A DNA stretch of 64,000 nucleotides from Sphagnum compactum (taxonomy: Eukaryota > Bryophyta > Sphagnopsida > Sphagnales): NCBI GenBank assembly GCA_965153455.1, contig OZ234497.1, positions 11,098,001 to 11,162,000 on the forward strand, given 5' to 3'. Below are positions 13,985 to 25,824 of the stretch, piece after piece (position 1 is the stretch's first letter; every line of letters starts with the position of its first letter). The notes under the pieces were generated by a model, which did no database searches, had not been told where the DNA came from, and saw only the letters and a program-made list of their open reading frames with translations. The position numbers and the translations under genes are program-made.

Positions 13985-15175
13985 GGTCTGGCAGTTGGTG
14001 CTGGACTAGAGATTGGTGTCAAGTGTGCAACAAATCATAGTCTTAGACTGCCACCTTTCTCTAGCATATATGCATGCAGAGGCCCTCCATATTCCTGGTT
14101 CTGAGGTTTTGTTACAGAACTTCCACACTGCTGGAGACAGGTCTGGAGGGATCCTGGTTCATTTTTTTGGAGCTCATTGTGTAGATCTGGAATGATCTTG
14201 GTGACATACTGGAGTCTCAGTGATGAAATGGTGAAGTACAAGCTGAAGGGGAGTTATGGAGGTGTCTGTACAGAATCTTTTTATTTAAATCCAGGCTTTT
14301 GGTATATCTGTCTACTTGTTAAGCTTAGATAGGTTTAGGTACACACTGTTGAGGACTCTGGCTTAGTGGGGCTGACTTATCAAAATCAGCCTAGCAGAAC
14401 TTTTGGGTGTATACAGAAAACCTGTGGAAGGGAGGGGATAGCTTATGCAGTTTTCATTTATTATTTAATTGCAAGTTTTGTCAAATGGAGTGAGTGTCTA
14501 TATATGTATCTATTGTCTGGTTCGTAGCAACTAAGACATCAGTCTGTGATTGGCCTTACAAGATGTGTTACTAAAAACAGTTAGAGATTTATTTATTTTT
14601 AATCATCCAATTAAAGAATCTGAGTATGAGTTGAGGCCCAGATAAGAACCTGTCTGAGTGGGGCGGGGCATATACAGCAGAAAGGATAAACATCCCAATG
14701 AGACTTCTTGGTGTTCCTATAAGTTGCATATCATAAAATAAAATGAAATTAATCAATGTGTGAAAGACACAACTGTGACATCCTGACAAACACATTTGCA
14801 GATCAACTAGTTAAAGCTGGCAAATATGCATGTGAGGAAATCTGAAAGGGTAAATGTCCCAATGATATTCCTGTGTGTTTCCAATAAGTTGTGTATCATA
14901 AAATATGTGTGTTTGCCATGTGTTTTCTCACAAGTTGATTGCAGTCTTTGAAATCCTTTCTCTCCGAATTATCACATCACTTTAGTGTAGGTACAATTAG
15001 GGTACAGCAGCTTTGCCTCAAATCTTGATTGTAAGCCATCCTGACATTCCTGATGGTAATCTAACCTGCATGATTTAAACCACATACTACACTAAACCGC
15101 CAAAAAATTATGTATATACATTTACACAACTCTCACTCTCTGTTACAAATACAAAAAAATACCAAGAGTCCTGCC
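13985..15175. other. Intergenic region between convergent TOPLESS and DRM genes
   Basis: About 1.2 kb separates the two stop codons and should hold both 3' untranslated regions. Within it, 14,681-14,750 and 14,845-14,910 are diverged direct copies (both carry a cATCCCAATGA-like core followed by AAGTTG and ATCATAAAATA). A ~45-base piece at 14,766-14,810 recurs inside a DRM intron. No coding similarity was seen. Confidence 0.5.
14766..14810 (+). repeat. 45-base dispersed repeat, copy 1
   Basis: This piece contains CACATTTGCAGATCAACTAG and an upstream GACAC...CATCCT...ACAAA stretch. A near-identical copy in the same orientation lies at 17,863-17,907, inside the DRM gene intron between the 23-nt exon and the next exon. 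Family unknown. Confidence 0.7.
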
Positions 15176-18100
15176 TTACCTATGCATATCAAAACCTGCA
15201 AACTCTCTTAGAGCAGACACAATTCGTGAGAACTCAAAAAAGACACCTGACTTGTCACCATCTAAGCCAACTCGAGTCCACATGTTATTTCCTGACAGAT
15301 TATTACATGGGCTCCCCCCAACTATGAGATCGAAGCCCCCATACCTCTTCACCAAGTCAAGGAGCTCACCTCGTCCAAGAGCCTGCACATCATGGAATTC
15401 TTGATTTAGATGTCCACTCTGTCTGCTAGCTTCCCACCAAGCCGCTATGCAGCGACGAGTGCCTTCATTGATTTCAACACTGACCACCACTTGGAGCTTG
15501 ATGCCAAGCTTATAGAGGGCAATTTCTGCACCCCCTATGCCTGAGAAGAGTGACAATACCTTGATTCCCTTTGGGTAAAGTGCCTTCAGCACCGAAAAAT
15601 GGAATGCAACAGTATATATAGAGAAACTGTTCCCCAATGCTAAGAATCGGGCGCTAGTGTTGTAGCAGTAGCGGGAGTGATCCTTGTCAAACCCTAACAT
15701 TGCCTGATCACAATGGCAAAAATAAGGGGATGTTGATGGACATTTTCTTCTCTGTGATATAACAAAAACACAGTGGCAAGCACAAAAAAAGGAGACAAAA
15801 CTGTCAATGAAATGAAGTGAAAAGACAAGTAATTGAGGCATATACCTCTATCTCATTTTCTGTTATAGGTGTTGGATAGCTCGGATTTGTCCACACCAAG
15901 TTCCACTTCTTGCACTGTTCCAGAATTTTGGTCTTTTGATCTGTGTCAGGATTTCTAGGATTCAGAGGGATCTTATCCAGCTCCATCCTCCTTATCAGAA
16001 ATTCTGACCCCTTTCTTGTGTTGATGCAGTTGAGTTTAGTTCGGGGATCCCAAGAAGGCCAAAACTGTTGGGTTTCTGGCAAGAGCTCCTGGATTGTCAT
16101 TGGTGGATCAGGGGAGAGCTTTTTCCGACCTTCAATTGGCAAATTGTGTATATAACCACGTGGCCTTCTACATGCAGAGAAGTGCATTGAGTCAACGAAT
16201 TCTGGTTCAATATCGAACAAATGCCGTTGAATTCTTTCCCATTGGCCCTTGGGCATACTTGCAACATTTTCAAAATAGAAATACGGTGCACCTTTGATAT
16301 CATCACTGAGATGTCGTGGAATGACTGGCTGCCCTGGAAGTCCAAAACCCTCTGACCTCTTATACTTTGGAGGTTTCTCAATGAGGCATGACATCTTCAC
16401 AGCTTTGGTCCTCCGATAAGGCCCACAGCTGATTGACCTGTATTTTGGGGACTGTGTGTGACAAGTATTCTTCTTACGCTTCCCCTTTCCCTTGCTAGTA
16501 GCCATTGTGTCAGTCATCTGGTCATTCAACCAATCCGTATACCCATTGACTTGAGTCCCACACAAACTTTCTGTATCAATGTTGGCCTCCTGTAAATTGA
16601 AAAATTGTTACAGGTCACTTAGATTCTGAGATGGAAGCACAGAGAAAGAAACTGGGCAACACAGAGTTTGCATGATCCAAGGGAGATCCTTAGGGTGGCA
16701 ATGAAATGGGAAGCATACTCACTCTCTCTAGCTTGTCACCATGTGCATCAAGAAAATCTAGCAGAATACCAATCTGGTCCTCCTCTGCATTCCACCTTGG
16801 ACAATCTGCCAACATCAAAGTATGTTAATATTCCACTTCCAAACCTTCAACTTGATGGACAGGCCAAAAGTCTGAGCACTTACGACAGAGGTCCACAGCT
16901 CTCTCAACAGCATTGACGGATAACTTAGATGCTGTCAAACCCACAAGCTTCTCCACGGTGTTGACCCTTTCAGCACCGAGAGAATGCTGCCATTTACCAA
17001 CACCAGATTAAGCTCAGTTTCTTGTGCTGGGCTTTAGTAATGCAGATAAATGATCAAAAAACATCATGATAGGAGGAGATAAAGGATGAGATAACACTGT
17101 CCCCAGGTCCTATCATCCAGATGCCATGTCAGCAAAAACACAATGACATTCAGATATACTGCAGGGATGAGTTTTGAGGAATGAAGTGTAGAAGATCCGA
17201 GATCATTTCCACAAAGTTATCTGTACACTGTGCAGCTTGGTGTAAATTTTCCCATAACATACTGAAGTTGAAGCTCCATTGTCTTGCTGAGAAGTGAGGT
17301 GCAAAACATGAACCAAAGGCATCCCAGACTGAACTCCTGCATTCATGACAAGGAGTTAATTTCCAAATAGATATCATAAATAATTCCTAGATTCCCACAG
17401 TTTTCCTGGTTGGTAGGGTCCAATCACAAGTGGTCTTTGGCCTCTTCTACCATTTCTACAAGCTGCAGAAATATGCCTCTCCCTCCCTTGGTACAACTTG
17501 CTGGTGGATTGGGCACAAAAGACTACCAGCAGACAGACTGTCCATTGTGATATCTAAACTTATCTAACAATGTGGACAAAGTGGACCAAGGTTTTGACAG
17601 TTCTTGAATAATTTACTTAATAGTCTCCAATGGAAACCTAAACCCTAAACATGAGACCTCCCTTATCCAGTTATTGGGAAACTACAGATGCATTCCATTT
17701 GGTCTACATCCTCACCTTCATCTGACTCACTCTCATCATCAGAGCCATCTGTGTCACTATCCTGCCAACAGATTGTCAAGGCCCTCATCAGACTTTTGCA
17801 TTAGAAAGAAAACAGAAGAGACCATGATACAAATGTGAGCAGGGGCACATCTTGTTTGAAGACACACAACTGCGACATCCTAACAAACACATTTGCAGAT
17901 CAACTAGAAAAGAAAAGAAACGATATTAGGTCAAGAAGAACACACCCAATCTGGGAACTTTGAGTCTCCTGGACCAAGCATATGCAAACATTTATTGCCA
18001 TGCATATTAGTATGACTGTGAGGAATGCTACAACTACCCTCATGTCCTCCAGGTTCAGGCACATCATGGGAGTTCTCATTTGTCTCTTTGCCATGATTCT

Positions 18101-19564
18101 GCCGCCAGTCCAGCAGGAACTGCACCAAAACAGACTCTGCAGTTTTTGCCCCTGTCCCAATTCTACAGTGTTCAAAGCTTGATTTGCATTGAAACTATCC
18201 TGAAAGAAATTTAATCAAAATTTGTCTAATCTGTCCTGCCCAAGCACCTAGAAGCTGTACCCCCAGTGTGAGAGCAGACTGATCCAAGCAACTTCTGTTA
18301 AACATTTTGTTTTATGGTGCAGGTTTACTCACCATGTATCTGTACTGCCCGCTCAACATCCTCTGCTGAGAAACCCATGTCCTGTAAGCGTGCCTCCAAG
18401 CAATATGTGTCATCTAGCTCAAACAAGCTCACAGGGTTGCTGCCTTCATTATGTGGTTCCCCTGCTCCACTATTGTCAAGTTGGATAATAGGATCCACCT
18501 TCAGAGGGGCAATCTCCTCCTCTTCATCACTGCTTACCATGCCCATCATACCCTACACAGGTCCCAATTTCTGTGAAACATTCCTGGCAAAACTCCCCAG
18601 CAGGACCCACAACCTTAACAACAATATAGAAATCTAGAAGTCCATACTGGCACTACAAGTGAGCTCTCTATCTGAGCTTCAATCAGCCTGTTCACAAACT
18701 AGGTGGTCAATACATTCTGCAACAGTTACTCATCAGATTGCAGGCAAAAATAAGGTACCCATTTGAAGGACACATATAATTGCTACAAGGCTCACATCTC
18801 AATAATGTTTAGCCACATCCAAACAACAACCCCTTGAAGTCTATCCTGTTATGTGTGGAAAAGGGGTCAACAAGAAACAGCTCTCAAGACTTACTGGAGG
18901 AACTGGTTCTTCGATACACTCAGCTGGAGGGTTGTCCAGTGAGAGTGCAAATGCTGCTATGTCATTTGCATCACCTTGACCTCCTACACCAGAGAAAACA
19001 ACACCTACAAAGATCAACATTGTAATTCTTTTTACATAACTATTTCTCATACAAATCAAAACATAGCATCCCAATTAGAGACCAGAAGGGATGGGAAGCT
19101 TTACTGCAGGCTTGAATGGCATGGTCAATGAGCTCAATAGATAACCCCATCTCCATCAAACTCAAGCGCATGTCATACACTTTCTGGCTTGTAATTCCCT
19201 GCCCAAGAAAAATCCACAACATTAGTTTCCGCTATCAAAAAACTTTTGCACCCTTCTTTCTTTAAAGCAAACAAACAAAAACCATGGCTTAAAATTCAAT
19301 AAGAGGGGAAAACAAACAAACAAACAAACAAACACACAAAAACAGCCAGACCAGCAAGAAGAAACATAAATCAAAACTCACCTGAAAGGAGGACCCAATG
19401 TCCGGTTCCCTGGAAGCAATGGGGACAATGTCGAGATAAGTCTCCTTTACTCTCGCACCCATCTGCTGCAACGAACTACTTCCCGCCGCCACAACACTAC
19501 TATTGTCAAGCTTTCGCCTAGCTTCACCTTCTCCAAACCCACCACCGCCTGCACCCTTCTCCAT
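15176..19564 (-). CDS. DRM: DRM-type de novo DNA cytosine methyltransferase, 12 exons, 761 aa
   Basis: Writes RNA-directed DNA methylation in the nucleus. Exons in transcript order: 19564-19382, 19198-19105, 18983-18895, 18552-18333, 18136-18038, 17968-17946, 17761-17716, 17336-17263, 16986-16884, 16805-16723, 16589-15846, 15703-15176; phases agree and the sum is 2286 nt. N-terminal UBA-type helices: MEMGLSIELIDHAIQAC (exon 2), LQDMGFSAEDVERAVQIHG (exon 4), and a weaker third (KLSVNAVERAVDLC, exon 9). Acidic linker DSDTDGSDDESESDE, then a basic run KGKGKRKK (about 371-378). The catalytic domain has the circularly permuted DRM order: motif VI ENV (445-447) comes before motif X LGNSF, motif I SLFSGIGGAE (637-646), motif II VSVEI and motif IV GGSPCNNL with catalytic Cys719. 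ATG 19564 is chosen; an upstream in-frame GTG (19594) is not a start. The stop overlaps a good donor (ATAG|GTAAGG), so a longer isoform is possible. Arabidopsis DRM2 is 626 aa; the excess is in the linker and N-terminus. Confidence 0.95.
17863..17907 (+). repeat. 45-base dispersed repeat, copy 2, in a DRM intron
   Basis: Second copy of the unit at 14,766-14,810, with a few substitutions, same orientation relative to the window. It lies in the intron between exon 6 (17,946-17,968) and exon 7 (17,716-17,761) of the DRM gene. Confidence 0.7.
19300..19337 (+). repeat. (CAAA)n microsatellite in DRM intron 1
   Basis: A run of about six AAAC/CAAA units lies at roughly 19,303-19,337, in the first DRM intron. 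It explains the long Lys/Val-rich spurious reading frames here. Confidence 0.8.
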
Positions 19565-20018
19565 GGCTGCAGCAGTAACCTCTCCGTCTCCCACGCTCCG
19601 CCAACACAGTGAGTGAGAGGAAAAAGACAGGCACAGTGAGAAAGCACAAACAGAAGCTCGCCAATCTCGTGGGCAGGTTCTTGATTAAGCGCTAATGACG
19701 TGCTTATGTTAGAGATAAACGCAAAGAAGAAGCACTTCTTCTTGTGTTCCTAACCGGAGTCACTACCACCTTGCCTGAATTTCCTGGTGTTCGAACCAGT
19801 GTTGGCCGGTTATTTGTTCCCTTTTTGTGTCACATACCCGGCGGATTCGGTTATCAATTTCACCATCAGAATAATACTGGTCGATTAATAAATTTACCCA
19901 GTTATTTTTTTATATAATATACCCACTGGTTATAAATAAGGGTTGGTTCTCAAACACCCACCTTGACAACCATTGACTATATTGCCCAGGTAAGGTAAGT
20001 TATAGGAGGTTATATATA

Positions 20019-20078
20019 TATTATTTATTTATTTATTTATTTATTTGTTTGTTTGTTTGTTTGTTTATTTATTTATGT
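20019..20078 (+). repeat. (TTTA)n(TTTG)n(TTTA)n microsatellite
   Basis: About fourteen tetranucleotide units in a row: TTAT/ATTT units, then five GTTT units, then ATTT again. A simple-sequence repeat with an interrupted core. Confidence 0.9.
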
Positions 20079-20404
20079 TTATATATACAAATGTTTTCTA
20101 TCATAAACATGTTTTAATCACCATGGTTAGCTTCAGAACATGGAAGCCAACAGATAACTGTTTCCTGTTCACTCAACATCCATCCTTACAACAATGCATT
20201 AAGAGCATCTCCACAGCAGCAGTAAATAATGACATGTACACAATATGCTTGGGACAAAGTACAACTTTTTTAACTAGGTGTGTGTTTGTTATACACAATG
20301 GCCCCCTGCCCATTCATTTTAATATCAACACTTGATATTGTATGATAAGTTGGTCATATATAGCTAGGGGAAAAATATTAAATAAAATTATTTTAAATAT
20401 GTAC

Positions 20405-21060
20405 CAGTTTTTTGAAAACATCTAAAAATATATATTAAAAAAAACACTAAAACAAAGTACTTTCATTTACAATAAACTAAAAACATAATTAGAATGCATA
20501 AAATTAAAATCTATTAACATACATATTTTATAACCAATTTCTTTTCATTTTTAAGTGAGAAGTCATAATTTTAGTTTATATTATTTTTCTTGCAATATCC
20601 ATTTTGCTTCAAATGATATGATTGAAATTCATCAAAATTTAATAGAAGTTTTCAGTAAAAATATAATGAAAACAAACTATATAAACACATACTTTATCAA
20701 ATATATGTTACTCATTTATGTCAAAAAAATAAAATTGGAAACCAAAAGAATATTTTGTGATCAAATTACTCACATTTGAAACTATTTAATCGCAAATAAT
20801 GAACATATACAAAAACGAAATTAAAAACATTGTAATGACAAATTAACAATATTTTCCAACCAAATTTATCACAATTCAAATTATTTATAACAATCAAATT
20901 AAACAAATTTATGAAAACATCTACAAAACGAAATAAAATCAAACACCAAAACAAACTATTGTTATTTTTTATAAGAAAAAAACATAACTACAATTCATAC
21001 AATCAAAATTAATTAACACACACATTTGATAACTAATTTCTTTGCATTCAATAATTACAA
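20405..21060 (+). repeat. Two diverged direct copies of an AT-rich unit about 500 bases apart
   Basis: 20,405-20,555 and about 20,910-21,045 share the same succession: GAAAACATCTA, a CACTAAAACAAA/CACCAAAACAAA block, AAACATAA, AATTCATAcAATCAAAAT-like sequence, TTAACA, and AACTAATTTCTTT / AACCAATTTCTTT. The order and spacing match; identity by eye is moderate. No coding content. Confidence 0.55.
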
Positions 21061-21086
21061 TTCATATAATCAAAATGAATTAACAT

Positions 21087-21185
21087 ACACAAATATCATA
21101 CATAAAAACACACACAAACACACATATCTACGTATATATATATACATACACACATACATACATGCATATACACACATACATATGA
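21087..21185 (+). repeat. (CA)n/(TA)n/(CATA)n compound microsatellite
   Basis: Alternating ACAC, TATA and CATACA units for about 100 bases, interrupted in places. Low-complexity sequence. Confidence 0.85.
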
Positions 21186-22116
21186 ATGACACAACCATAT
21201 ATAGGCAGGGCCGGCATGTTTGCAATGCCTTGTTTTGAATGGTACCCACTATGCACATTACTATTTCTTAATGACATCTACTTGAGGTCTAAGAGTTCTT
21301 TTGTTCAAACAATTCACAAACTTGGTAATGAAAAGAGGGCACATTTTTCAAAGATGGCCAAGTTAACTTAGAGGACTGGTACAGACATGCTTTGGTGTTC
21401 CACAAGGCATGGAATGCAATTGTGCAGAACCCATGTAGGCAGTGGGATGCGGATACAATTGTGAGTATCATTGATTACACAACATGAACTAGAAAAGACA
21501 CTTGTTGCATTGTATCCCTTGTTCATTTAAATGAATAGCTTTGTATTTCATTGTGACCAACATGATTGCACAGGTTCTATTGTTCGGTGGCAGCCCTTGT
21601 ACTTTCAATCTAAGTTTAATCTGAACAAAAAAAACATTTGAAGAAGAAAGAGAAATGGCACCCTCATTCTTTGTAAATCTCTCTAGAATCTCTCTGTGCA
21701 AGATCAGGTTCAATTGTGCTATGAATTGTGAAGTCAGGCTCTGCAAATGGAGTTCACTTGGCTTAGCCTACCTATGTGCCATGAACATCAATTGCACATG
21801 CAAAATGAGAAGCAAGGTTAGGTTAGGGTTAGGTTGCAAGTGATTGGCACATTTCTTCTAACTTCATAGCCGAATGCATCTATTGCTTCAACATCTTCAA
21901 ATGAATTGAGGGTCACTATGAACAAAGTAAGGGTAGACTAGTTTTCTAAAACCATTGCCTTCTTTAGTGTTGCATGGGCCATGTTAGTTTTGGCACAAGC
22001 TTGTGCTCAATGCTCGTTTTCCCTTGTCTTTGCAATCTGTGTTCTTCTTTCACATCACAATCTGCTGTTCTGCATGCTTGTTGCCAGATGGTCTTTGTAG
22101 ATCAGCTCCCCTGCCT

Positions 22117-22371
22117 TCAGCTCTCACCAACTTTGATCATAGGATTGTCATTGATGTCCATGGCCTCAGCCACCAAGGGTTGCTTCATCAGGGTAATCTT
22201 CCAGCAAGGAACTTCTCTGAGTATGAGCCAACAATGGAGGAAAGTGAAGGCTTGGTTCATTCTTTGCATCACTATATAGAAATCCTGCACTTTCAGTAAT
22301 GTGTCCTCCTGTGACATGCCTGACTTGTTCGACACAACAACAGATGCATAAACTCCAACAGATTTCAACAT
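22117..22371 (-). pseudogene. Possible trihelix/Myb-like transposon ORF1 fragment (PIF/Harbinger or NAM-associated type)
   Basis: The minus strand reads NKSGMSQEDTLLKVQDFY, then FTFLHCWLILREVPCWK. A FxxLHCWxxL(R/K)xxPxW signature preceded by an SG(L/M)SQED-like helix is typical of the Myb/SANT-like ORF1 of plant PIF/Harbinger transposons and of NAM-associated C-terminal domains. Only this short piece is visible, with no start, no partner transposase and no terminal repeats, so it is a relic at best. The assignment rests on motif recall. Confidence 0.4.
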
Positions 22372-25302
22372 GTCACGTTTAATCTAGCACCATTTGCTCT
22401 TCAAGCTCCATGTTGGCCTGTCACCTTTGCCTGGGGTTGATCATTGCACAGTGAGCAGTCACATGATCCCACAACATCAGCAATTTTTGGCTGTTGCCAA
22501 ATTGTTTCTTTGCACTCAAATCTAATCACGTCTTGCTTTCAAGAATGAGAAGTGTTGCATCTAGCCTCCTATCAAATAGAACATCCGACTTCAGCTGCTA
22601 TATGATGCCATTTGCTCTGTGAGTTCACTTAATAGTTCATTACCATATCTGTCACTGAAAACATGTGTTCAGCTTTTGGTCCACAGACCTTCACCTCAAC
22701 ATGGGGTTTACACTTAACACCACCAAATTTGGCACAAACTCTGATGCCATACACTTAAGTGTGCAAAAAGGCTTTCTTGGAGTCAGGAGGTTATAATGAC
22801 TTAATCACTTCAAGCTATTCTCTTGCTAAAAGGAAGTTCAGTGGCAGCATATGGGTTGTAACCATCAAGTGCCTTGGCGACAAATTAGTTGATTTTTGAA
22901 CATGAGCTGAAACAAAATTCAGACAACTTCAGATGTCACAGTTCAACTCTCTGGGTCCTTTGGTCTCTCTGGTCTATGAGGCCACATTGGAATGACAATA
23001 TTTTCACTAGTACTGAGAATTTCTCCTAAATAGAACTGAGGGACGACATGGTCACAGAGATCTGAAGACATATCAATGAAATAGTCTGCCACCAAATTGC
23101 ACAAAGTCATCCTACAGGCATCCTACAGGCATATTCTCAACGCCAAGCCAGCCCTAGAAACATGCCACAACAATTTTGGACTAATTCCTTCAAGTAGGTG
23201 CATGCACACTCCAGAAACCAAACTCTTGAACCTCTCTATCGAGTTTCTGGGAAGATAACAGTTAGAGGGGTCAAGCCAGAACCTGCTGGACGTCAGCATT
23301 TGTGTCATTGCAAGCATTAAAGTAAATATGGCATAAATATATCATAGTATCTGTCCCAGTACATCATGCCCACCAACACTAGGAAGACAGTTCCAATGCC
23401 CATGGCGCACATTCTGAGCAGGATATATTCCTCATCAGGTTACTGTATCTACCACTCAGAATGTTTTAGATCACAAGTGCGAAGTACTAAAGTAGGATGA
23501 GAAAATTAGATGTGCATCACTGGTGTGTAGTTGTTTGGTACTTGAATCAATGCATCTCGGCATTGCTCTGCAACATCATCAAAGATGCAAATTGCTATTC
23601 TGGTCTCCTCAAGTGTGCAATCCTTTCCCTGAATACTCAACTACCAACAGTGCCAGCCAATTAATGACACTCAACCATCTTCATTTCCTAATCCAACAGT
23701 GAAGCTTTACTTAGGAATAATATCACAATTGGAATAGTAGTTCACTAGTACAATGTGCACTTGTGAAGATTTTGCCCATATAAGTCCACCCTGCAGTGCT
23801 GACACCTGGGATTGCATACAATACAAGCCAGTTTAAACAATTCACCAACCCTTAAAAATCAATTTTCCAGACAAAGTAGACTGCCATTTACAAAGGGTCC
23901 AGTTGAAAATTTCAGATCTGCTGAAATACTCCAGTGTCAGTACTCAAGCAGTATACCCCTGGATCCCACAAAATAATATCCCAGTCTACTTGAACAATTT
24001 ACATCTCTTGGTCTTTTTCAATCTGTTAACTGTGGCACTATGGTGCATGCATCCAATGTCAGTGCTCCTTTTGCTAAGAACAGGCATATATCTACAGAGA
24101 GAAGAAAGAATTGACTCTAGCATGAGTTTAACCAGTAGAACAACTGACTCAAAACACATCAAAAAGGTGAAAAAAAGTCAGAAGGATGTGGTTATACCGG
24201 CTTAGGAGTCATGTACGAGATCAGTTCTTCAAAGCAGGGTAAAAATGTAACCTTGAACATCTTCAGCAAACTTCCAAGGCACTCTCCAATCCTGAAAACA
24301 ACCCCAAAGGCACAAAGCACAATACATCAAAACAATCTGTACTTGCCTCAGATATAAAGTCTAGGATCCTCTTCTTGAAAGCATTGCTCTTCACAGTACA
24401 GAACATGCAAGTCATCTTTCAAACCTGAAAGTCACAAGTCTGTGTAGCCACATTCTTTTCACCGAATGAAAGTTCACCTGCTCAACTATTTCCTCTTCCT
24501 GCTCACTCTCCTCTTCAAGAAGCTCCTGTTCCTCTGCATCAAAATCCTCTGTTTGAGTCTGCTTAGCACACCCTTCTTCCAGAGACTGCGGGCAGTGATA
24601 ACATGCTTGAATTCATACACTATTGACTTGATTTGAGGGTCATCTAGGCAATCTGCTCATTCCATGGCTCATATCAGACTATATTAAACATAGAAAAACT
24701 GCAAAGCAGTTTTAACAGTAGTGAAAGCCAAACACATGCTCAGAGACCTTTAACTGACACATCCATCATGGTGGGATGCTTCTGGAACATCCCCCACTGC
24801 CTCCATCAGCTGTTGGGGTGGGAGGTCAATATCAGATATCAACCAACATGCTGCATTTCTTGGAAGAGAAAAGATTATCTTCAGAGTTCAGTGGACATTG
24901 ACTGACATACTGAGCCCACTTTGTCACATAAATGTCAATGCAAAAAAACTTTGAACATAATCCCCTTCTCTTCAAAGACTAATTAAGGTCATCACTTGAC
25001 CCACACAACACTCTTTTCAGCTATAAAGCCTTGAGAACCTACAAAAACTGACTAGTTGACTTCATCAAATGTAGCAAACGCTCATATATTGAAATCCACT
25101 TGAGGCATGCAAACTCATGTTAATATGTTCATGGCTGAGAGCACTTGCAGAAAATGTCAATGTCTGAGCCCTTTGAATCTCAGGTTTTTGCTAAATCCAA
25201 GAAACTGCAAAAGAAGCCATTAGATTAACTCTCATGAGAATGGAGAAAATCTCCCATACTCACGATTAAGAAAGCCAGAACAAAGTTAAAACTTTCTTGA
25301 AG

Positions 25303-25824
25303 TCAATGAAAAGACTTCCAGATAAGGAATGAAGAATCAGGAAGAACACAGAAATGTAGAACTAAAATCCAAAAACAATAAGATGTAGCAGTATGAACAG
25401 CAACAACAGTGAGAGTCTCACTTGTCCAGGGACCATCAACAGTAACTTTCATATGAGCTTTTAGATCTACTAGGTTGATCTTAGTATGTAGAGTTGAAAA
25501 CTCAAATGACTGCAGCCAAAGTGGAGAACTTTTCTCATCCTCTGATCTCAAAAATTTAGGAGTTTTTATCACGTCTACTCTTCCTGTGAAGTCATTGAGA
25601 ATCCAACTACTAACATAATGAACATGAGCTTTTCTGAGCTTTGACACCACCCAAAGATCATTGACCACATGTAGTATAGCTTTGTAGAAAGAACTGAGCC
25701 ACTTAGAAACATCTGTGAGAGAAGTGGAACTGACTGCACAAATAAATCTTGGGTTTGAACGGGTTTTACGGAACTTCCAGATGGCACAAAGAAAGAGATG
25801 AATCAAACCAAAACTTTTCACCAC
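25303..25824 (-). mobile_element. Reverse-transcriptase relic (Penelope-like style) inside the importin-5 pseudogene
   Basis: The minus strand holds an open stretch with SSTSLTDVSKWLSSFYKAIL, SWILNDF and, further on, FEFSTLHTKINLVDLKAHM. The last resembles the RT motif (Y/F)DFxxLYTxIPxxDL, and SW(V/I)LxNS-type sequence before it is usual in Penelope-like RTs. The catalytic YxDD part and any GIY-YIG endonuclease were not found, so only an N-terminal RT part remains. It lies in the gap between importin-5 exons at 27.2 and 24.6 kb, in the same orientation. A different RT class is possible. Confidence 0.45.

Larger units (their letters stand above)
19565..22116. other. Intergenic AT-rich region upstream of DRM
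   Basis: No gene was recognised. 19,565-19,700 probably holds the DRM leader and promoter. The rest is very AT-rich and repetitive: a tetranucleotide array (20,019-20,078), a diverged ~500-base direct repeat (20.4-21.06 kb), a CA/TA array (21,087-21,185), and at 20,197-20,216 a sequence (TTAAGAGCATCTCCAC) like the terminus of plant Tourist/Harbinger elements, without a visible partner end. A degenerate TTAGGG run is at 21,811-21,835. Confidence 0.5.

Noticed and set aside
15176-15841. Unspliced 221-codon frame at the DRM 3' end taken as a separate gene
   Set aside because: The first ~45 residues are intron; the rest is DRM exon 12, joined in phase to exon 11 at 15,846.
19565-19594. Upstream in-frame extension of the DRM start to 19,594
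   Set aside because: The extension begins with GTG; the first ATG in frame is at 19,564, and plant nuclear genes rarely start at GTG.
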